Assembly (NCBI GenBank): GCA_002286855.1
Contig: NRSV01000071.1
Location: 1 to 64,000 of the forward strand
Direction: 5' to 3'
From: Bipolaris cookei
Taxonomy: Eukaryota > Ascomycota > Dothideomycetes > Pleosporales > Pleosporaceae
DNA: 64,000 bases
Shown here piece after piece: positions 46,059 through 56,828 of the stretch. Position 1 is the stretch's first letter. The number at the start of each line of letters is the position of its first letter. Below the pieces are notes generated by a model that saw nothing but the letters and a program-made list of their open reading frames with translations, was not told the DNA's origin and did not search any database. The position numbers were made by a program, and so were the translations under genes.

Positions 46059-47343
46059 CTAAAGATCTGCACAGTTGAAGCCTTTCCAATGGTCTCTTGC
46101 CTTGAGCACACCTAGGCCACATACCGCTGCGCCATACACAACCAGCACATGCATCATCTGGTGACTACTACCGACAAGATCGTAATGTTTTGGATATCAT
46201 ATCTCAGGCACCCTGCTTGCATACGTTATTACACGCGTGCTGTGACAAAGCCCAAGTGCGGGATAAGGGGACAGACTCATCCTCTGTTCCATTTGCTGCC
46301 ACCCAAAGAGGTGCAAACCGTTAATAATGGGCAGGAATGAAGAAAGCCCAAAGAGAAGATAATCAGCTGTCCGGAAACCCTTGGAAGCTATGCCAGTAAA
46401 GGAATCATGGAGTGTAGTGAATGCACATGCCAGCCCTGCACCCGTGGCGAAGACACTGTAAGACTTGCGCAGATCAGGTTCGCAACGAAAGCCAAAACGG
46501 GTGCTAACAATGGTGGTGCCCTAGAGAGGAACCACGATGCTGAAGTAGTCGAAGCGAATTGACCATGTGCGGGCGCTTTGACTGTGGTCTAGAAAAATGT
46601 GGCAACTGCGCTTGAGTATCAGTTCTTTGTTCCATTGTCTGAACGAGCATCACTTCTAAGCCAATAGTGTGCAATGTATCCTTATAGTCACTGTTTTTGG
46701 TAGAGCCAGTGGAAAAGGAAAAGAAAGAAGCACCACCTACACATAGGAAAAAAAGAAGCATGCTATGACCGAGACAAAGTAGATCAGCACTGGCAGCTCA
46801 ACTTTTGCATGCCTGTCCAGTTCCCTCACATATAGCCCCAAAGCGCCCATGGCATATAAGAAGCCCGCAGTACGCGAGATATGCGACCAAATGTTGACGG
46901 TCTCATTATGAATTTGGGACATACTCCTTAGCAAGCGCTAGTAACAAAAAGTTGCTCGTCTGTAAACAGTTGATCAGCCTTGTTCATGCAGATGAGCGAA
47001 GAAGAAGAAGAAGAAGAAGAAAGTTCTTACCGGTGCTTTGTCAGTATAAACTCGTTGTCTTGTTGCCAATGCACTGTATACGTAAACTGTTAGTTGACCA
47101 CCAAAAAATGACACATGACGAGTAGAAGAACAGAAGTCCTTACACAAGTCATCCCATTCAAGCAATTCATCATCATCGTTGGGACGCACGGACTGAAGAA
47201 CTTGGCCTCGGTTCTTCTTCTCGATAAACTGATTGTGCTGCTGTTGTGTAGACGTTGTGCCATAATTCCCATATCCATGGGTCTATCCTTCCACAATCCC
47301 CGCTTTCTCTTTACTAGCGCCTTGGCAAGTAACCAATTTCATT
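46059..47343 (-). pseudogene. Dead PAQR / adiponectin-receptor-like (Izh-type) gene
   Basis: Spliced minus-strand pieces follow the ADIPOR/haemolysin-III family in order: LLEWDDLLHWQQDNEFILTK (a 43-nt exon supplies HWQQDNEFILTK), SQIHNETVNIWSH, CHIFLDHS (zinc-ligand region), FDYFSIVVPL, RFGFRCEPDLRKSYSVF, LFGLSSFLPIINGLHLFG, YASRVPEI, and SSHQMMHVLVVYGAAV. Three in-frame stops interrupt it at 46938-46940, 46521-46523 and 46197-46199, each where the family has Trp (Y-W-R, PLWG, PE-x-W-YP). The junction after FFFSY is also broken. Such proteins are seven-helix membrane receptors/hydrolases affecting lipid and zinc homeostasis. This copy cannot encode one. The start is not defined. Confidence 0.82.
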
Positions 47344-48308
47344 GTCGGATCTAGATCGCAACGGTGCAGTAGTAAGATCTATCATACAACAATTGCCACT
47401 TGCTTCAATATTGCTCACCCGGCAAGCTATGAAGGAAACGCCCCTAAATGTAGTCTTGTTCGTTTTCATCACAAATTGTCATTCTGACCATAATCAAGTC
47501 ACCAAGAAGGTTGTGATACGCCAACATGACGCAGCCCACAAGTCTGCGGAAGTAACAGCCGTGTGACTTTTTTTTTGGAGTATCATTAAAATTGCTTTTG
47601 GATTGTTCGTCTGCTAGTAAAAATGGTATTTGGGACGAATTAGTGCCGGACGGGACGGGAGCTTGACGTCAGTATGTGGTGTAGGGTGCGATGCCGATGC
47701 ACTACAACACTGGCCAAACTTTGGTATAAATCTCGTTCCTTTTGGCTTTCCTATGGTAACTTTTCAACTGTTACCATGGAGCAATTGTTCAAAGGGAGAA
47801 GAAAGGATTGGCTGTTGATGGTAGTTGTCTTCTCTAGACCACGTCACTTGAAAACAAAACTCGAAGTATCATTGATGTTGATGGCTTACGCCTTGCATTG
47901 ATCATAGCCCCATATTTTCAGTTTGCGCCAAGTATGCGACAGCCGTAATCCAATAACCCGTCTTATCATACCATGGAGCAACAGGGAAACAACACGTTGG
48001 GCTCGTTGGGCATCATCGGCTGATCCAAGTAACACGATATCCAGATGACAATAAGCCCAATGGCCGGCAAACATAGCAATAATAGCAGTAAGAAAGGGAA
48101 AAAAAAGGGCGAGCCAGAAAGGATTAGACTTGCAGAGCCGAAAAGCGCATAGGCCGATGTTTCGAGGATGATGAAGACTGTATTTTAGTATGTACGATAT
48201 CGGCGGACGTTTCAGGGGGTACGCTGATCAGGAAATTGGCGTACGCAGGTCACTCGTGGGAGGAACGGGCAAGATGGTATTGTCTCTCGAGTTGAGGGCT
48301 TGGTATGC
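47344..48308. other. Intergenic, nothing recognised
   Basis: No gene seen. It includes the 3' flank of the PKA gene (48180-48308). Confidence 0.5.
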
Positions 48309-50032
48309 TCAGAAGTCGGGAAACAGGTGCCCGTGGCTATTCGGACACGTCAGAATATGATCTACAGTGTAAGGAGGACTCTGCACGCACGGGTCGTCCC
48401 CTGCCTGACCGTATGCCTCCGTCTCCTCCGGATACTTATCGAATTGACTGGCGTCACCGACTCCGGCTCGAACGGGTGGCACGTATGGAGCGTCAATGTC
48501 CTTCTTTTGTAACCGGTCCCAAGTCACCTCGGCGAACCAAGGGTGGTTCATAACGTCTTTGCTGCCACCGTGCAAGTTGCCCAGTCGCTTGGTCAGATCC
48601 GGCGTGATGAGCTTTTGCAGGAGGTCATGGGCGTCGGGGTGGATGTAGGGCGGGTACTTTACTCTCGACTTGAGAATGTTTTCGTAGATCTTCATGGGCG
48701 AGCCGCCGTCCCAGAAGGGCGTGAAGCCGCACAGCATTTCGAAGATGAGGATGCCCAGTGACCACCTGGCGCTGTTAGTAAACGCCAAAAAAAGGGATTG
48801 CTGCTCGCGACTCACCAATCGACCGACTTGTTGTAGCCTTTGGAAGCGACCACTTCGGGTGCCAAGTAGTCAGGCGTTCCGCACAGGGTCCATGTGATGT
48901 CAGGGACCTCTTTGGCAAACCCAAAATCCGTAATCTTGAGGTGGCCGTGGCGGTCCAAGAGCAGATTCTCTGGCTTTAAGTCGCGGTAGATGATGTTGTG
49001 CGAGTGCAGGTAGTCTAGCGCGAGCGTAACCTCTGCGGCGTAGAACTTTGCTACGGGATTGGGAAAGCGCTATGGGAGTTAGTGTCCATTGATGCCCAAA
49101 ATCACTGCGCAACCAGGGGAAAAGAGAAGAGAAGAGAAGAGAAGAATAAGTACCTGGGACTTTCGCAGTAGACTGAACAGCTCGCCGCCCTCGACAAAGT
49201 CCATGACCATGTAGAGGTTCTTGGAGTCCTGAAAGGTGCCCCAGAGCGTGATCAAGAAGGGATGCTTGACCTGCTGCAGCATGCGGCGCTCGTCGTTTGT
49301 GTGCTCGACCTGCTTCATCTTGACGACCTGGGCCTTTTTCAGCACCTTGACGGCGTAGAAGCGCTGGTTATGCTTGGACTGGACGAGGTGGACGCGGCCA
49401 AAGCTGCCGGTGCCGAGGGTGCGCTGGATGGTGAAGTCGGTCAGCGAGTACTTGCCCTTTGTGACGCGGGCCTGGTTGAGGGGCTGTGTCTGGAACTGGA
49501 CGGCGCCATTTTTAGCGGACGAGTGGTGGGAGGAGGAGGTGTTGGTGTTGGTGGTGGTGGTGTTGTTGGGGTGTATGAGGTTCTGTATGCTGGGCGTGTT
49601 GCGCGAGTGCTGGGGGTTAGACTGAGGGCTTGTGGCTGTATATTGCTGTGACTGAAGGTGCTGCTGCTGCTGCTGTTGTTGCTGGTGCGGCTGCTGCTGC
49701 TGGTGCGCGTGGGCGGGGTTCATTGAGTCTGCGGGCTTGGGGGTCGCGACAGGCGCGCCCGGGGCGGTGGAGGCGGAGGAGGGGCCGGTGCCGGACGTGT
49801 TTGTCGTGGAGCTGGAGATGGCAGCAGCAGTGGTGGCGTCGTGGGCCGAGGTGGCGGTGGTGCTGGAGTCGTTTGTCTTGGTCTTGTGCAGGTGGAAGGA
49901 GCCCGACTTGCGGGAGCCGGTGGGCGTGACGGGCGAATGCGTGTCCTTTGTGGGCGAGGCGGGCGAGTCGAGGTCGCGCGAGCCGTTGGAGTCCTTTGTG
50001 CGCTTCTTCTTGAGGAAGCCCAGGGTAGGCAT
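48309..50032 (-). CDS. pkaC: cAMP-dependent protein kinase catalytic subunit (PKA)
   Basis: Exons: 50032..49154, 49069..48816, 48765..48391, 48336..48309 (511 aa). The N-terminal ~190 residues are Ser/Thr-, Asn- and Gln-rich, with a polyglutamine run (about 111-124). The kinase domain starts near 200: LGTGSFGRV, catalytic Lys in YAVKVLKK (K229), YRDLKPENLLLD, DFGFAKE, and activation loop TWTLCGTPDYLAPE with the phospho-Thr. The tail SQFDKYPEETEAYG ends in HLFPDF, the AGC hydrophobic motif. Introns are 84, 50 and 54 nt. The last is a multiple of three without a stop, so unspliced mRNA would stay open with 18 extra residues. It phosphorylates R-R-x-S/T sites downstream of cAMP in growth, development and virulence. 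Confidence 0.95.
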
Positions 50033-50944
50033 TGGAGGGGCGGGTCGACGAGTGCAGCGGCGCTGCGCTGCCGGTGTGCTTCAACGCAGGTCGCGGGGCG
50101 ATGTCAGCAGTGTCTAGTGGGCGAACGAGGGCGCGTGCATAGGCGCAATGGGTGACGAGCGGACAGTGGATGGGACGATGAGGTCGTCGACAGGGCTGGT
50201 GGTTGCGGATGCGGCGTGGGCGGGCAGAGAGCGGCGGGCTTGGGGGCTTGGGGCGTCCGCTAGTCCTGGCTGGCGGCGGTGCGTCGTCGTGGTCGTAGTC
50301 GAGGACAGGACCTTTGAGGCTCGCCCGCGCCCTCGGCGGGGAAGCAGCTGCAGCCTGCACGCGCATGCTCGCTGCCACGGTTTCACCCTCGTGTCTGGCT
50401 GCCCACGCTATCTTCATCTCTCAACTTGGCCGGTATACCGCATGCACCATCTATACTACAAGACCTATGTATACATCCCTACGCCATGCCCTGCCCTGCC
50501 TCACCCCACACCCACACCCACCGCACCCAGCCCGTCCCTTGCCCGTCAGCAGCGCGGCCGCCGGAAGCCATCGCTTGTTGCGTCATGCGTACCAGCATCG
50601 AGGAACATGGCTCCCGCATCCCAATCAATGACCGCAACATCCCCAGCCCCCAGCCTTGCCCGCACCGGACAGGCACCCTCTTACATTGGCCCCGATCCAT
50701 GCATTCCCCTCGGCATTAGCGCCATCCCCATTACTGACTGTACCATGACCATGCCCAGCCCAGCCCAGCCCAGCCCAACCCCATGTGCACCCAATCACAA
50801 AAAATAAGACACCACGCCCCCAAAAACAAACACATGTGTATACACAGAGCGCACACGCACACAAGTATCCTTTCGTGTTCCCATGACATGACCTGGCCCA
50901 GATGCAAGACGTGACTTCATACATAAACATTGGTTTTGCTCGTT
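50033..50944. other. PKA upstream region and glycosyltransferase 3' flank
   Basis: GC-rich 5' leader/promoter of the kinase (50033 to about 50450), then low-complexity C/A-rich sequence, including a CCCAGCC run (about 50754-50777). Open frames here are composition artefacts. Confidence 0.5.
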
Positions 50945-52225
50945 TCAGAGCTCGGCACCTGTCCGCTCTGTTTCAGCTGCCCCACCAGACACCGCCACGG
51001 CCTCATACGTCTCCAGGTCCAGCCCGCACACCTCCATGCGCCGCTGCCGGAATCGCTCGTACAGCCCGCTCCATGCCTCTTGCGCTTCCTCGTTCTGCGG
51101 ACGCAACCGCGCCCGCTCAGCATACGGCACGTCGTACTCGGGCCCCGGCAGCTCGGGATCGCTGAGTCGCACAAACGTCGTCGCTTGCTCAAACGCCGTC
51201 GCGTTGAAGTCGTCGCTCGCCTGCCGCAGATTCTGCGACTCGTACACGACATTGCCCATGGACAGTGACCACTCAGAAATGAGCGAGTCAGGCACGCTAA
51301 ATGTCGTGCGGAACATGTTGAGATCTGACGTCGGCTTCGATGCCCGCAGTGCGCGCAGCTGGTTGTAACTCTGCTGTGACGGGTGAATCATGAGCAGCGA
51401 CGTCGACATGTCTGTCCGCTCTGCTGTGGCGGGGTATGCTGCCATTGGCTCCGACTTGGAAAAGGCAAGCAGCGAGTCGAGTGCAGACGCATCCAGCAGC
51501 ACGCCTGGCCCTTGGAGGTACAGTAGGCGCTCATAGTCTACCAGTGAATATAGACTGGCTAGCGAGTACGATGAGGGCAGTGTGGCTGTCATGATTATAA
51601 GCGCCTGCCAACAATTGCCCACTGTCAACAAACTCACCATCTGTGCCTTCCACAAGGGGCTCCATGGGTACCAGTTTCACTCCGTACCGTCTCGCTGCCG
51701 TCCGCAGCAGCCTCCGCGTAGTCGTCATCTCAGGGCTGTACTTGTTGTCTTCGGACTCTACAAGCCACAGTTTGGGGAACATCAATATCCTCTTGGCGGG
51801 GCTCTTCATCCTATGCAAGTCCGACAGCAGCATGACGGCGCTGCACAGTTCCACATGTTCGCGCACAACCTGTACATAGCCCAGCCTACTCCAATCCATC
51901 GTCAGACCTGCAATGTACTGTGCATACGTGTCGTCCACCTCTGGACGGCTGCCCATGGGCCTCGCCCATTTCGCATCCAGCGTTGGCGGTTCTATTGGTT
52001 TTGGCGGCGGTAACGGCTTGGGCAGTCGTGGTTTGATGGCGGCTTGGAGCGAGTGTACATAGCGTTGCTGCAATACCCACCCCGACAGGAAGAGAGCAAG
52101 TGTGAAGAAGAAGACTAGGCGCGCCTGTCAGTCGAGGGGCATGACATCAGACAATCACTAGACGTACCAATGGTAATGGACAAGAGGACCGAAACCTGCC
52201 CCGAAGTGAGAAGGAGGCGGCCCAT
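50945..52225 (-). CDS. Golgi-type glycosyltransferase (GT8/Gnt1-like)
   Basis: Exons: 52225..52168, 52114..51638, 51585..50945 (391 aa); introns of 53 and 52 nt. The first junction assembles one N-terminal transmembrane anchor (VSVLLSITIVFFFTLALFLS), giving type II topology. The lumenal part has the glycogenin/GT8-like order: AVMLLSDLHRMKSPAKRILM, LVPMEPLVEGTDATLPSSY, DYERLLYLQGPGVLLDASALDSLLAF, and a PMAAYPA segment. At the position of the usual metal-binding DxD (YLDSD) it reads YLQGPG, so catalysis may be altered. Fungal Gnt1 adds GlcNAc to N-glycans; that assignment here is by similarity of layout only. It is divergent from PRP38. Confidence 0.8.
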
Positions 52226-52584
52226 GATGATAAGTAAATGTGCAACAGAAGGGGTATCAAAAGAGTCTTAGTAGTCAAGAAAAGAGCGTGTAGAATACCA
52301 AGTAGTGCATGGGCAAGAAGGCGTATAATGTGCATCGGCGTTACATGTAGTCGAGTTCTAGATGCCCCGATGTCCGTAGGGCTGCATCTTGCCTGTGGTT
52401 GAAGGGGCAACAATCGATAGCTAGCCACCAGTACCCTGTCTCAAATTATCCCAACCATGACCGTCACCCGCAAGCTTACCTCGACCTTCGCAAAGGAGAA
52501 CATAACGGCGCGCGCACAGTCCTGATCCTCACTTGGGACAACACATCCGGAATCCGTACAGTCAAGGCGACACGCACCGGGCAC
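52226..52584. promoter_or_regulatory. Divergent promoter region, glycosyltransferase / PRP38
   Basis: A 359-bp gap between outward-facing genes. The PRP38 frame stays open upstream of its ATG, so an earlier non-initiating leader or an extra exon is possible here. No specific sites assigned. Confidence 0.45.
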
Positions 52585-53583
52585 ATGTCGAAACCGCAAT
52601 TTGATCGCGCCGACGCGAGCGCGCTCCTCGACGACCGAGGATACCGCGGCGCCCTCATCCGCGGCCAGAATCCGGCGCTCCTTTTCGAAAAGGGTGTACG
52701 CGAGCGCATCACCGAGTCGTACTATTGGAAGGAACAATGCTTCGGTCTGAACGCTGCAACACTATGCGATCGCGCCGCAGATCTCAAATTCATCGGTGGC
52801 ACTACGGGCATCACAGGCAAACCGACGCCATTCCTGTGCCTGGCCTTCAAGATGCTCCAGCTGGTACCAGACAAAGAAATCATTCTCGAGTACCTCAACT
52901 TTCGCGACGATGACGACGACGAAGATGAAAAAGCCGAGGTCAAGAAAGAGAACGGCGACGCGGCCGCCGATGACGACGACTCCTCTTCTGCCAAGAAGGA
53001 ACTTGACTTGAATGCAGCGGGCAAGCTTGGCCGCTTCAAGTATCTCCGCTGCCTCGCTGCCTTTTACATCCGCCTTGCCTGGGAGCCCGTCGAAATCTAC
53101 AAAACACTAGAGCCTCTACTCACGGACTACCGCAAGATCAAGCGCCGCCTCAAAGACACATTTACCCTCACCCACGTCGATCAGTTTATTGACGATCTCC
53201 TCACAAAAGACCGCATCTGTGCCACAAGCCTGTGGAAGTTGCCTTCGAGGGCAATTCTCGAGGATTTGGATATGTTAGACCCAAGAGAAAGTCCGTTAGG
53301 AGATGAGGTGGACGAGCTAGATGAGGATATGGACAGGAGAAGTATCGGAAGTGAAACAAGTTATAGGAGTCGAAGCTATGACAGCCGAAGCCGTAGTAGA
53401 AGTAGGGGCCATGACAGTCGGAGTCAGAGTCAGAGTCGCAGTCGAAGCAGAAGCTACGATAGTCGGGACCGAGGCAGGAGTCGTAGTCGCAGCCCGGGAG
53501 AGCAAAGCATACGAAGTCGATCAAGACGTGGCACACGAAGCCGGAGCTCCAGTCGCAACCTACGTCACAGCAATGATGGATGA
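52585..53583 (+). CDS. prp38: Pre-mRNA-splicing factor 38 (PRP38A type) with RS tail
   Basis: A 332-residue protein from ATG 52585, chosen because the family begins close to it (MSKPQFDRADASALLDDRGYRGALIRG is split here by position: residues 1-27). The PRP38 domain (about 22-225) contains NPALLFEKGVRERI, ESYYWKEQCFGL, IGGTTGITGKPTPFLCLAFK and YLRCLAAFYIRL. An Asp/Glu/Lys-rich insertion of about 45 residues interrupts it. The C-terminal ~90 residues are an RS domain (repeated SRSRSR, SYDSRDRGRSR). PRP38 is a tri-snRNP/B-complex protein needed for spliceosome activation. RS tails are absent from budding yeast Prp38 but present in metazoan PRPF38. Confidence 0.93.
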   Translation: MSKPQFDRADASALLDDRGYRGALIRGQNPALLFEKGVRERITESYYWKEQCFGLNAATLCDRAADLKFIGGTTGITGKPTPFLCLAFKMLQLVPDKEIILEYLNFRDDDDDEDEKAEVKKENGDAAADDDDSSSAKKELDLNAAGKLGRFKYLRCLAAFYIRLAWEPVEIYKTLEPLLTDYRKIKRRLKDTFTLTHVDQFIDDLLTKDRICATSLWKLPSRAILEDLDMLDPRESPLGDEVDELDEDMDRRSIGSETSYRSRSYDSRSRSRSRGHDSRSQSQSRSRSRSYDSRDRGRSRSRSPGEQSIRSRSRRGTRSRSSSRNLRHSNDG

Positions 53584-54126
53584 CAAGGGACTTCCCTGGC
53601 CTACGGACCTCTTGCGTTTACCAAGTCACAATTGAACCTACGCTATATACCCACCAGTCTTAACATAAATACAAGCCTCATTGCAGTGCACATCTCATAT
53701 ATCATTTGCAAAACCACGGCCAGCCATACACGTGCCTCTACCATTATACCTCTGCCACTATCAAGCTAGTAGGTAGACCACCTATACCTATACGACTGCT
53801 TTCAAGTATACGTTCATGTTATACCCATCCGTACAGTCTGCTAATCAATTGTGGAAACATGGTCCAGTTATCAGATGCCCGCGGACTTGCTGATACCACG
53901 TGAGCTAACCGTTTGGAGAAGGTCCAACCGACTATACAAACATCGAGGTGGGGAAAGAACCCTCCTCTGCGAGATACGCAACTCAAGTTTATTCTACATA
54001 TCTTTGATTGTTCTGAGCCTATTGAATAAAAACAGCTATCTCTCCTCGACGCATGGGAGCCTTGCGTAAATTGCACTCTGGCAACTTAGTAGACATCACC
54101 TGATCGGCACTAGTGACGTACAAAGG
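53584..54126. other. Intergenic, amidase promoter region
   Basis: No gene recognised between PRP38 and the amidase; both are on the plus strand. Confidence 0.5.
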
Positions 54127-56238
54127 ATGGCAAGCATCAATGTAAGTTTTGATCATGAGACGGAGCCAAATCTACCAACAAGCGTACAGACAACAGATGA
54201 TAAGAGACCTGGTTTCGACATTGTAGAGGCCAGCATCCTGGACCACCGCGACGCCCTCAATTCGGCCAAAACAAGCAGTGTCGATCTAGTCATTGCATAT
54301 CTAAACCGTATTGCCCACTACGACACATGCAGAGGCCTCGGTGCCTTTACTGTATTCAACGACAATGTCCTTGAAGAAGCAGCAGCCTCTGATGCACGTC
54401 GTGCACAGGGTTTGGAGCCACGACCCCTAGAAGGCATACCCTACACAATCAAAGACAGCTACAAGGTCGCTGGAATGACTGCAACTGCAGGATCCCCTGC
54501 GCTCAAGGGTGTCATGTCAAGTGATGACTCTGCAATTGCAAAGAAGTTGCGGGATGCAGGAGCGGTTCTGATTGGGAAGACAAACATGCCCCCAGTAGCC
54601 GCTGGGGGTATGCAGAGGGGCATGTATGGTCGCGCAGAATCGCCTTATAATTCAAAGTACCTTACAGCAGCCTTCTCCTCTGGTTCCTCGAACGGAGCAG
54701 GAACTTCGGTGGCGGCAAGTATGGGGGCTTTCGGCATGGGCAGTGAGACTGTTAGCAGCGGGCGCAGTCCAGCTTCAAACAATGCCCTCATCTGCTACAC
54801 GCCATCCAAAGGACTACTGAGTTGCCGAGGACTGTTGCCGTTGTATGTCACGTGCGACGTACCCACACCGTATGCGCGCTCGGTTGGTGATATGCTGGAG
54901 ATTCTGAACGTGATTGCTACACCGGACCAAGATACGACAGGAGACTTTGTGCGAGAACAAAAGCATGTGCATATACCCCAACCCCCTCAGATAGACTACA
55001 CGACTCTGCGCAATACTCAAGCGTTGAAAGGAAAACGAGTTGGAGTCCCAAAGATGTATGTTGGCCAGAAAGACTTGGATCCATACGCAAAGCCTACCTA
55101 CGTTTCACCAGAGGTCATTGAGCTGTGGGAAAACGCAGCCAAAACTCTCCAAGATCTAGGTGCAGAGATTGTTTACACCGACTTTCCCCTAGTTACAAAT
55201 TACGAAAATGACTCGATATCCGGTGAAGCCAACAATGTGCAAGGCCAACCGGCAAACTGGAGCCTCATAGAGCGCGGTATTCTCATTGCACAAGCCTGGG
55301 ACGCTTTTCTTGCCCAGAACAACGACGCCAAAATTAATTGTCTGGCAGACATTAAAGATCCCGCCATGTTGTTTCCCAAGCCCCCAGACTACAAGCCCGA
55401 CACCTTTCTCGAAGTCCGAAACTGGATTGATTACGCCGGTCTACCCAAGCTCGTCCGGGCGAATAGTATCCACGAGGTTGCAGGCTTAGAACAAGCTCTC
55501 AAGGCGCTCGAAGCGCAGCGTAAACGTGACTTGGAAGACTGGATGGAAGCCTATGGTCTGGATGTAATTGCATTCCCCGCCCAAGGCGATGTCGGTCTCG
55601 CAGATTTAGAATTCAACCTCGAAAGCACAACGCACAGCCTGCGCAACGGCGTCAAGTACTCGAATGGGAACCGCGCTATTCGCCATCTGGGCGTCCCGAC
55701 CGTCAGTGTGCCAATGGGTGTCATGAGCGAGAAGAAGATGCCTGTCAATCTTACTTTTGCAGGCCAGGCGTATCAAGATACAAAGTTATTCGAGTATGCG
55801 TATGCGTTTGAGCAGGCGACGAGGAAGCGTGTTGCGCCGCCGCTTACACCGGGGTTGCCTACGGATATCGCCGCTCCGGCAGTGTGGTCTTCGGCGTCGG
55901 CTGATCCGGTGATATCTGGTGTTGGTGTTAAAGTGGAGTTGCAGTCAGCTTCTGGGGAGATTTCCATAGCTCTCCATGGTACTTTGCACAAGGCGGTGCC
56001 GCAGACTAGCGTCCAGGTTTTTATTGACGGCAAACAAGTATCGAATACGACCACCGATGGCGCCGAGTGGTCTGTTACACATAGCCATGCGCCCGAGAGA
56101 CCGCCAATCCTAGGATGGGATCTTAAGCCGTTGCCGTCCAGGGCCGTTATGGTTCTCGTTGTTGTGACGAGCACAGGTGACGGTGAGGGAAGTGAAAAGA
56201 GGGAGGCTAGATTGCTTTGGGTACCGCTGGAGAAATAG
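54127..56238 (+). CDS. Amidase-signature family hydrolase with C-terminal extension
   Basis: An intronless 703-residue protein. The amidase-signature core runs from about residue 40 to 585. The catalytic Lys lies in GIPYTIKDSYK (K109), the cis-Ser in SSGSSNGAGTS (near 187), and the nucleophile Ser in GSETVSSGRSPA (about S211). The family hydrolyses carboxamides in a Ser-cisSer-Lys mechanism; fungal members act on acetamide, formamide, fatty amides or aryl amides, and the substrate cannot be predicted. There is no signal peptide. A C-terminal extension of about 110 residues, rich in beta-type sequence (VKVELQSASGEISIALHG, TSVQVFIDGKQV), is not part of the core domain and resembles a small beta-sandwich. 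The start is the first ATG. Confidence 0.92.
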   Translation: MASINVSFDHETEPNLPTSVQTTDDKRPGFDIVEASILDHRDALNSAKTSSVDLVIAYLNRIAHYDTCRGLGAFTVFNDNVLEEAAASDARRAQGLEPRPLEGIPYTIKDSYKVAGMTATAGSPALKGVMSSDDSAIAKKLRDAGAVLIGKTNMPPVAAGGMQRGMYGRAESPYNSKYLTAAFSSGSSNGAGTSVAASMGAFGMGSETVSSGRSPASNNALICYTPSKGLLSCRGLLPLYVTCDVPTPYARSVGDMLEILNVIATPDQDTTGDFVREQKHVHIPQPPQIDYTTLRNTQALKGKRVGVPKMYVGQKDLDPYAKPTYVSPEVIELWENAAKTLQDLGAEIVYTDFPLVTNYENDSISGEANNVQGQPANWSLIERGILIAQAWDAFLAQNNDAKINCLADIKDPAMLFPKPPDYKPDTFLEVRNWIDYAGLPKLVRANSIHEVAGLEQALKALEAQRKRDLEDWMEAYGLDVIAFPAQGDVGLADLEFNLESTTHSLRNGVKYSNGNRAIRHLGVPTVSVPMGVMSEKKMPVNLTFAGQAYQDTKLFEYAYAFEQATRKRVAPPLTPGLPTDIAAPAVWSSASADPVISGVGVKVELQSASGEISIALHGTLHKAVPQTSVQVFIDGKQVSNTTTDGAEWSVTHSHAPERPPILGWDLKPLPSRAVMVLVVVTSTGDGEGSEKREARLLWVPLEK

Positions 56239-56828
56239 GCTGGTTCGGTGGGAAGGAGTGGTGGAATTATCTATCGTCTTTGTCCTTTATTGTACACGGT
56301 CGAATTCAATCCTGTTGTCCACGTTACTCCTGTGAAGTCGATTTCGTATTTGCCGAGTAAGCTTGATGTTTTTTTCTTTAACAACTGTATGACTAGTCAG
56401 TTCACTCTGTATACCATTTGCGCGTATTCAACTTATTTCACAAAGTGCCAATATCTCTCTTTCCCACCCCCCACCCCCCATCGCCAAATCACCGATGTTG
56501 AGAGAAAGAAAGAAATCAAATTCAGGAAATGAAAACACACCTTAATAGAATAGAAGATGAAGATGAAGATAAATTTTGTTTTCCCACTAACACCACCGGC
56601 GAACCCGGTAAGTGCCTATTCTATACCTTCCCCCCCCCCCCCATCCGCCTACGCCCCCCCCCCCTGCCCCGTCAAAGCAAAGAAACCCCGCGAAATCTAG
56701 CAATAGAAAACTCCTTGACCCGCTAAATCCCTTCATGCACGTTGCATGTTTACTCCATCATTCAGTTATCGTACTTGGGTAGTTTATTGTGATGTGTCCG
56801 AACGCCATGTTACATATCCAAAGTCATT
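56239..56828. other. Intergenic with poly-C tracts
   Basis: Amidase 3' flank. Long C runs occur at 56629-56641 and about 56655-56664, a risk for sequencing slips. No gene recognised apart from the small one that follows. Confidence 0.5.

Noticed and set aside
42697..47343. Nitrate assimilation gene cluster
   Set aside because: Only the transporter is present; no nitrate or nitrite reductase motifs in the flanks.
50148..50807. 219-codon plus-strand frame upstream of PKA
   Set aside because: Low-complexity Pro/Arg/Ser composition, overlapping other open frames in GC-rich leader sequence; no domain.
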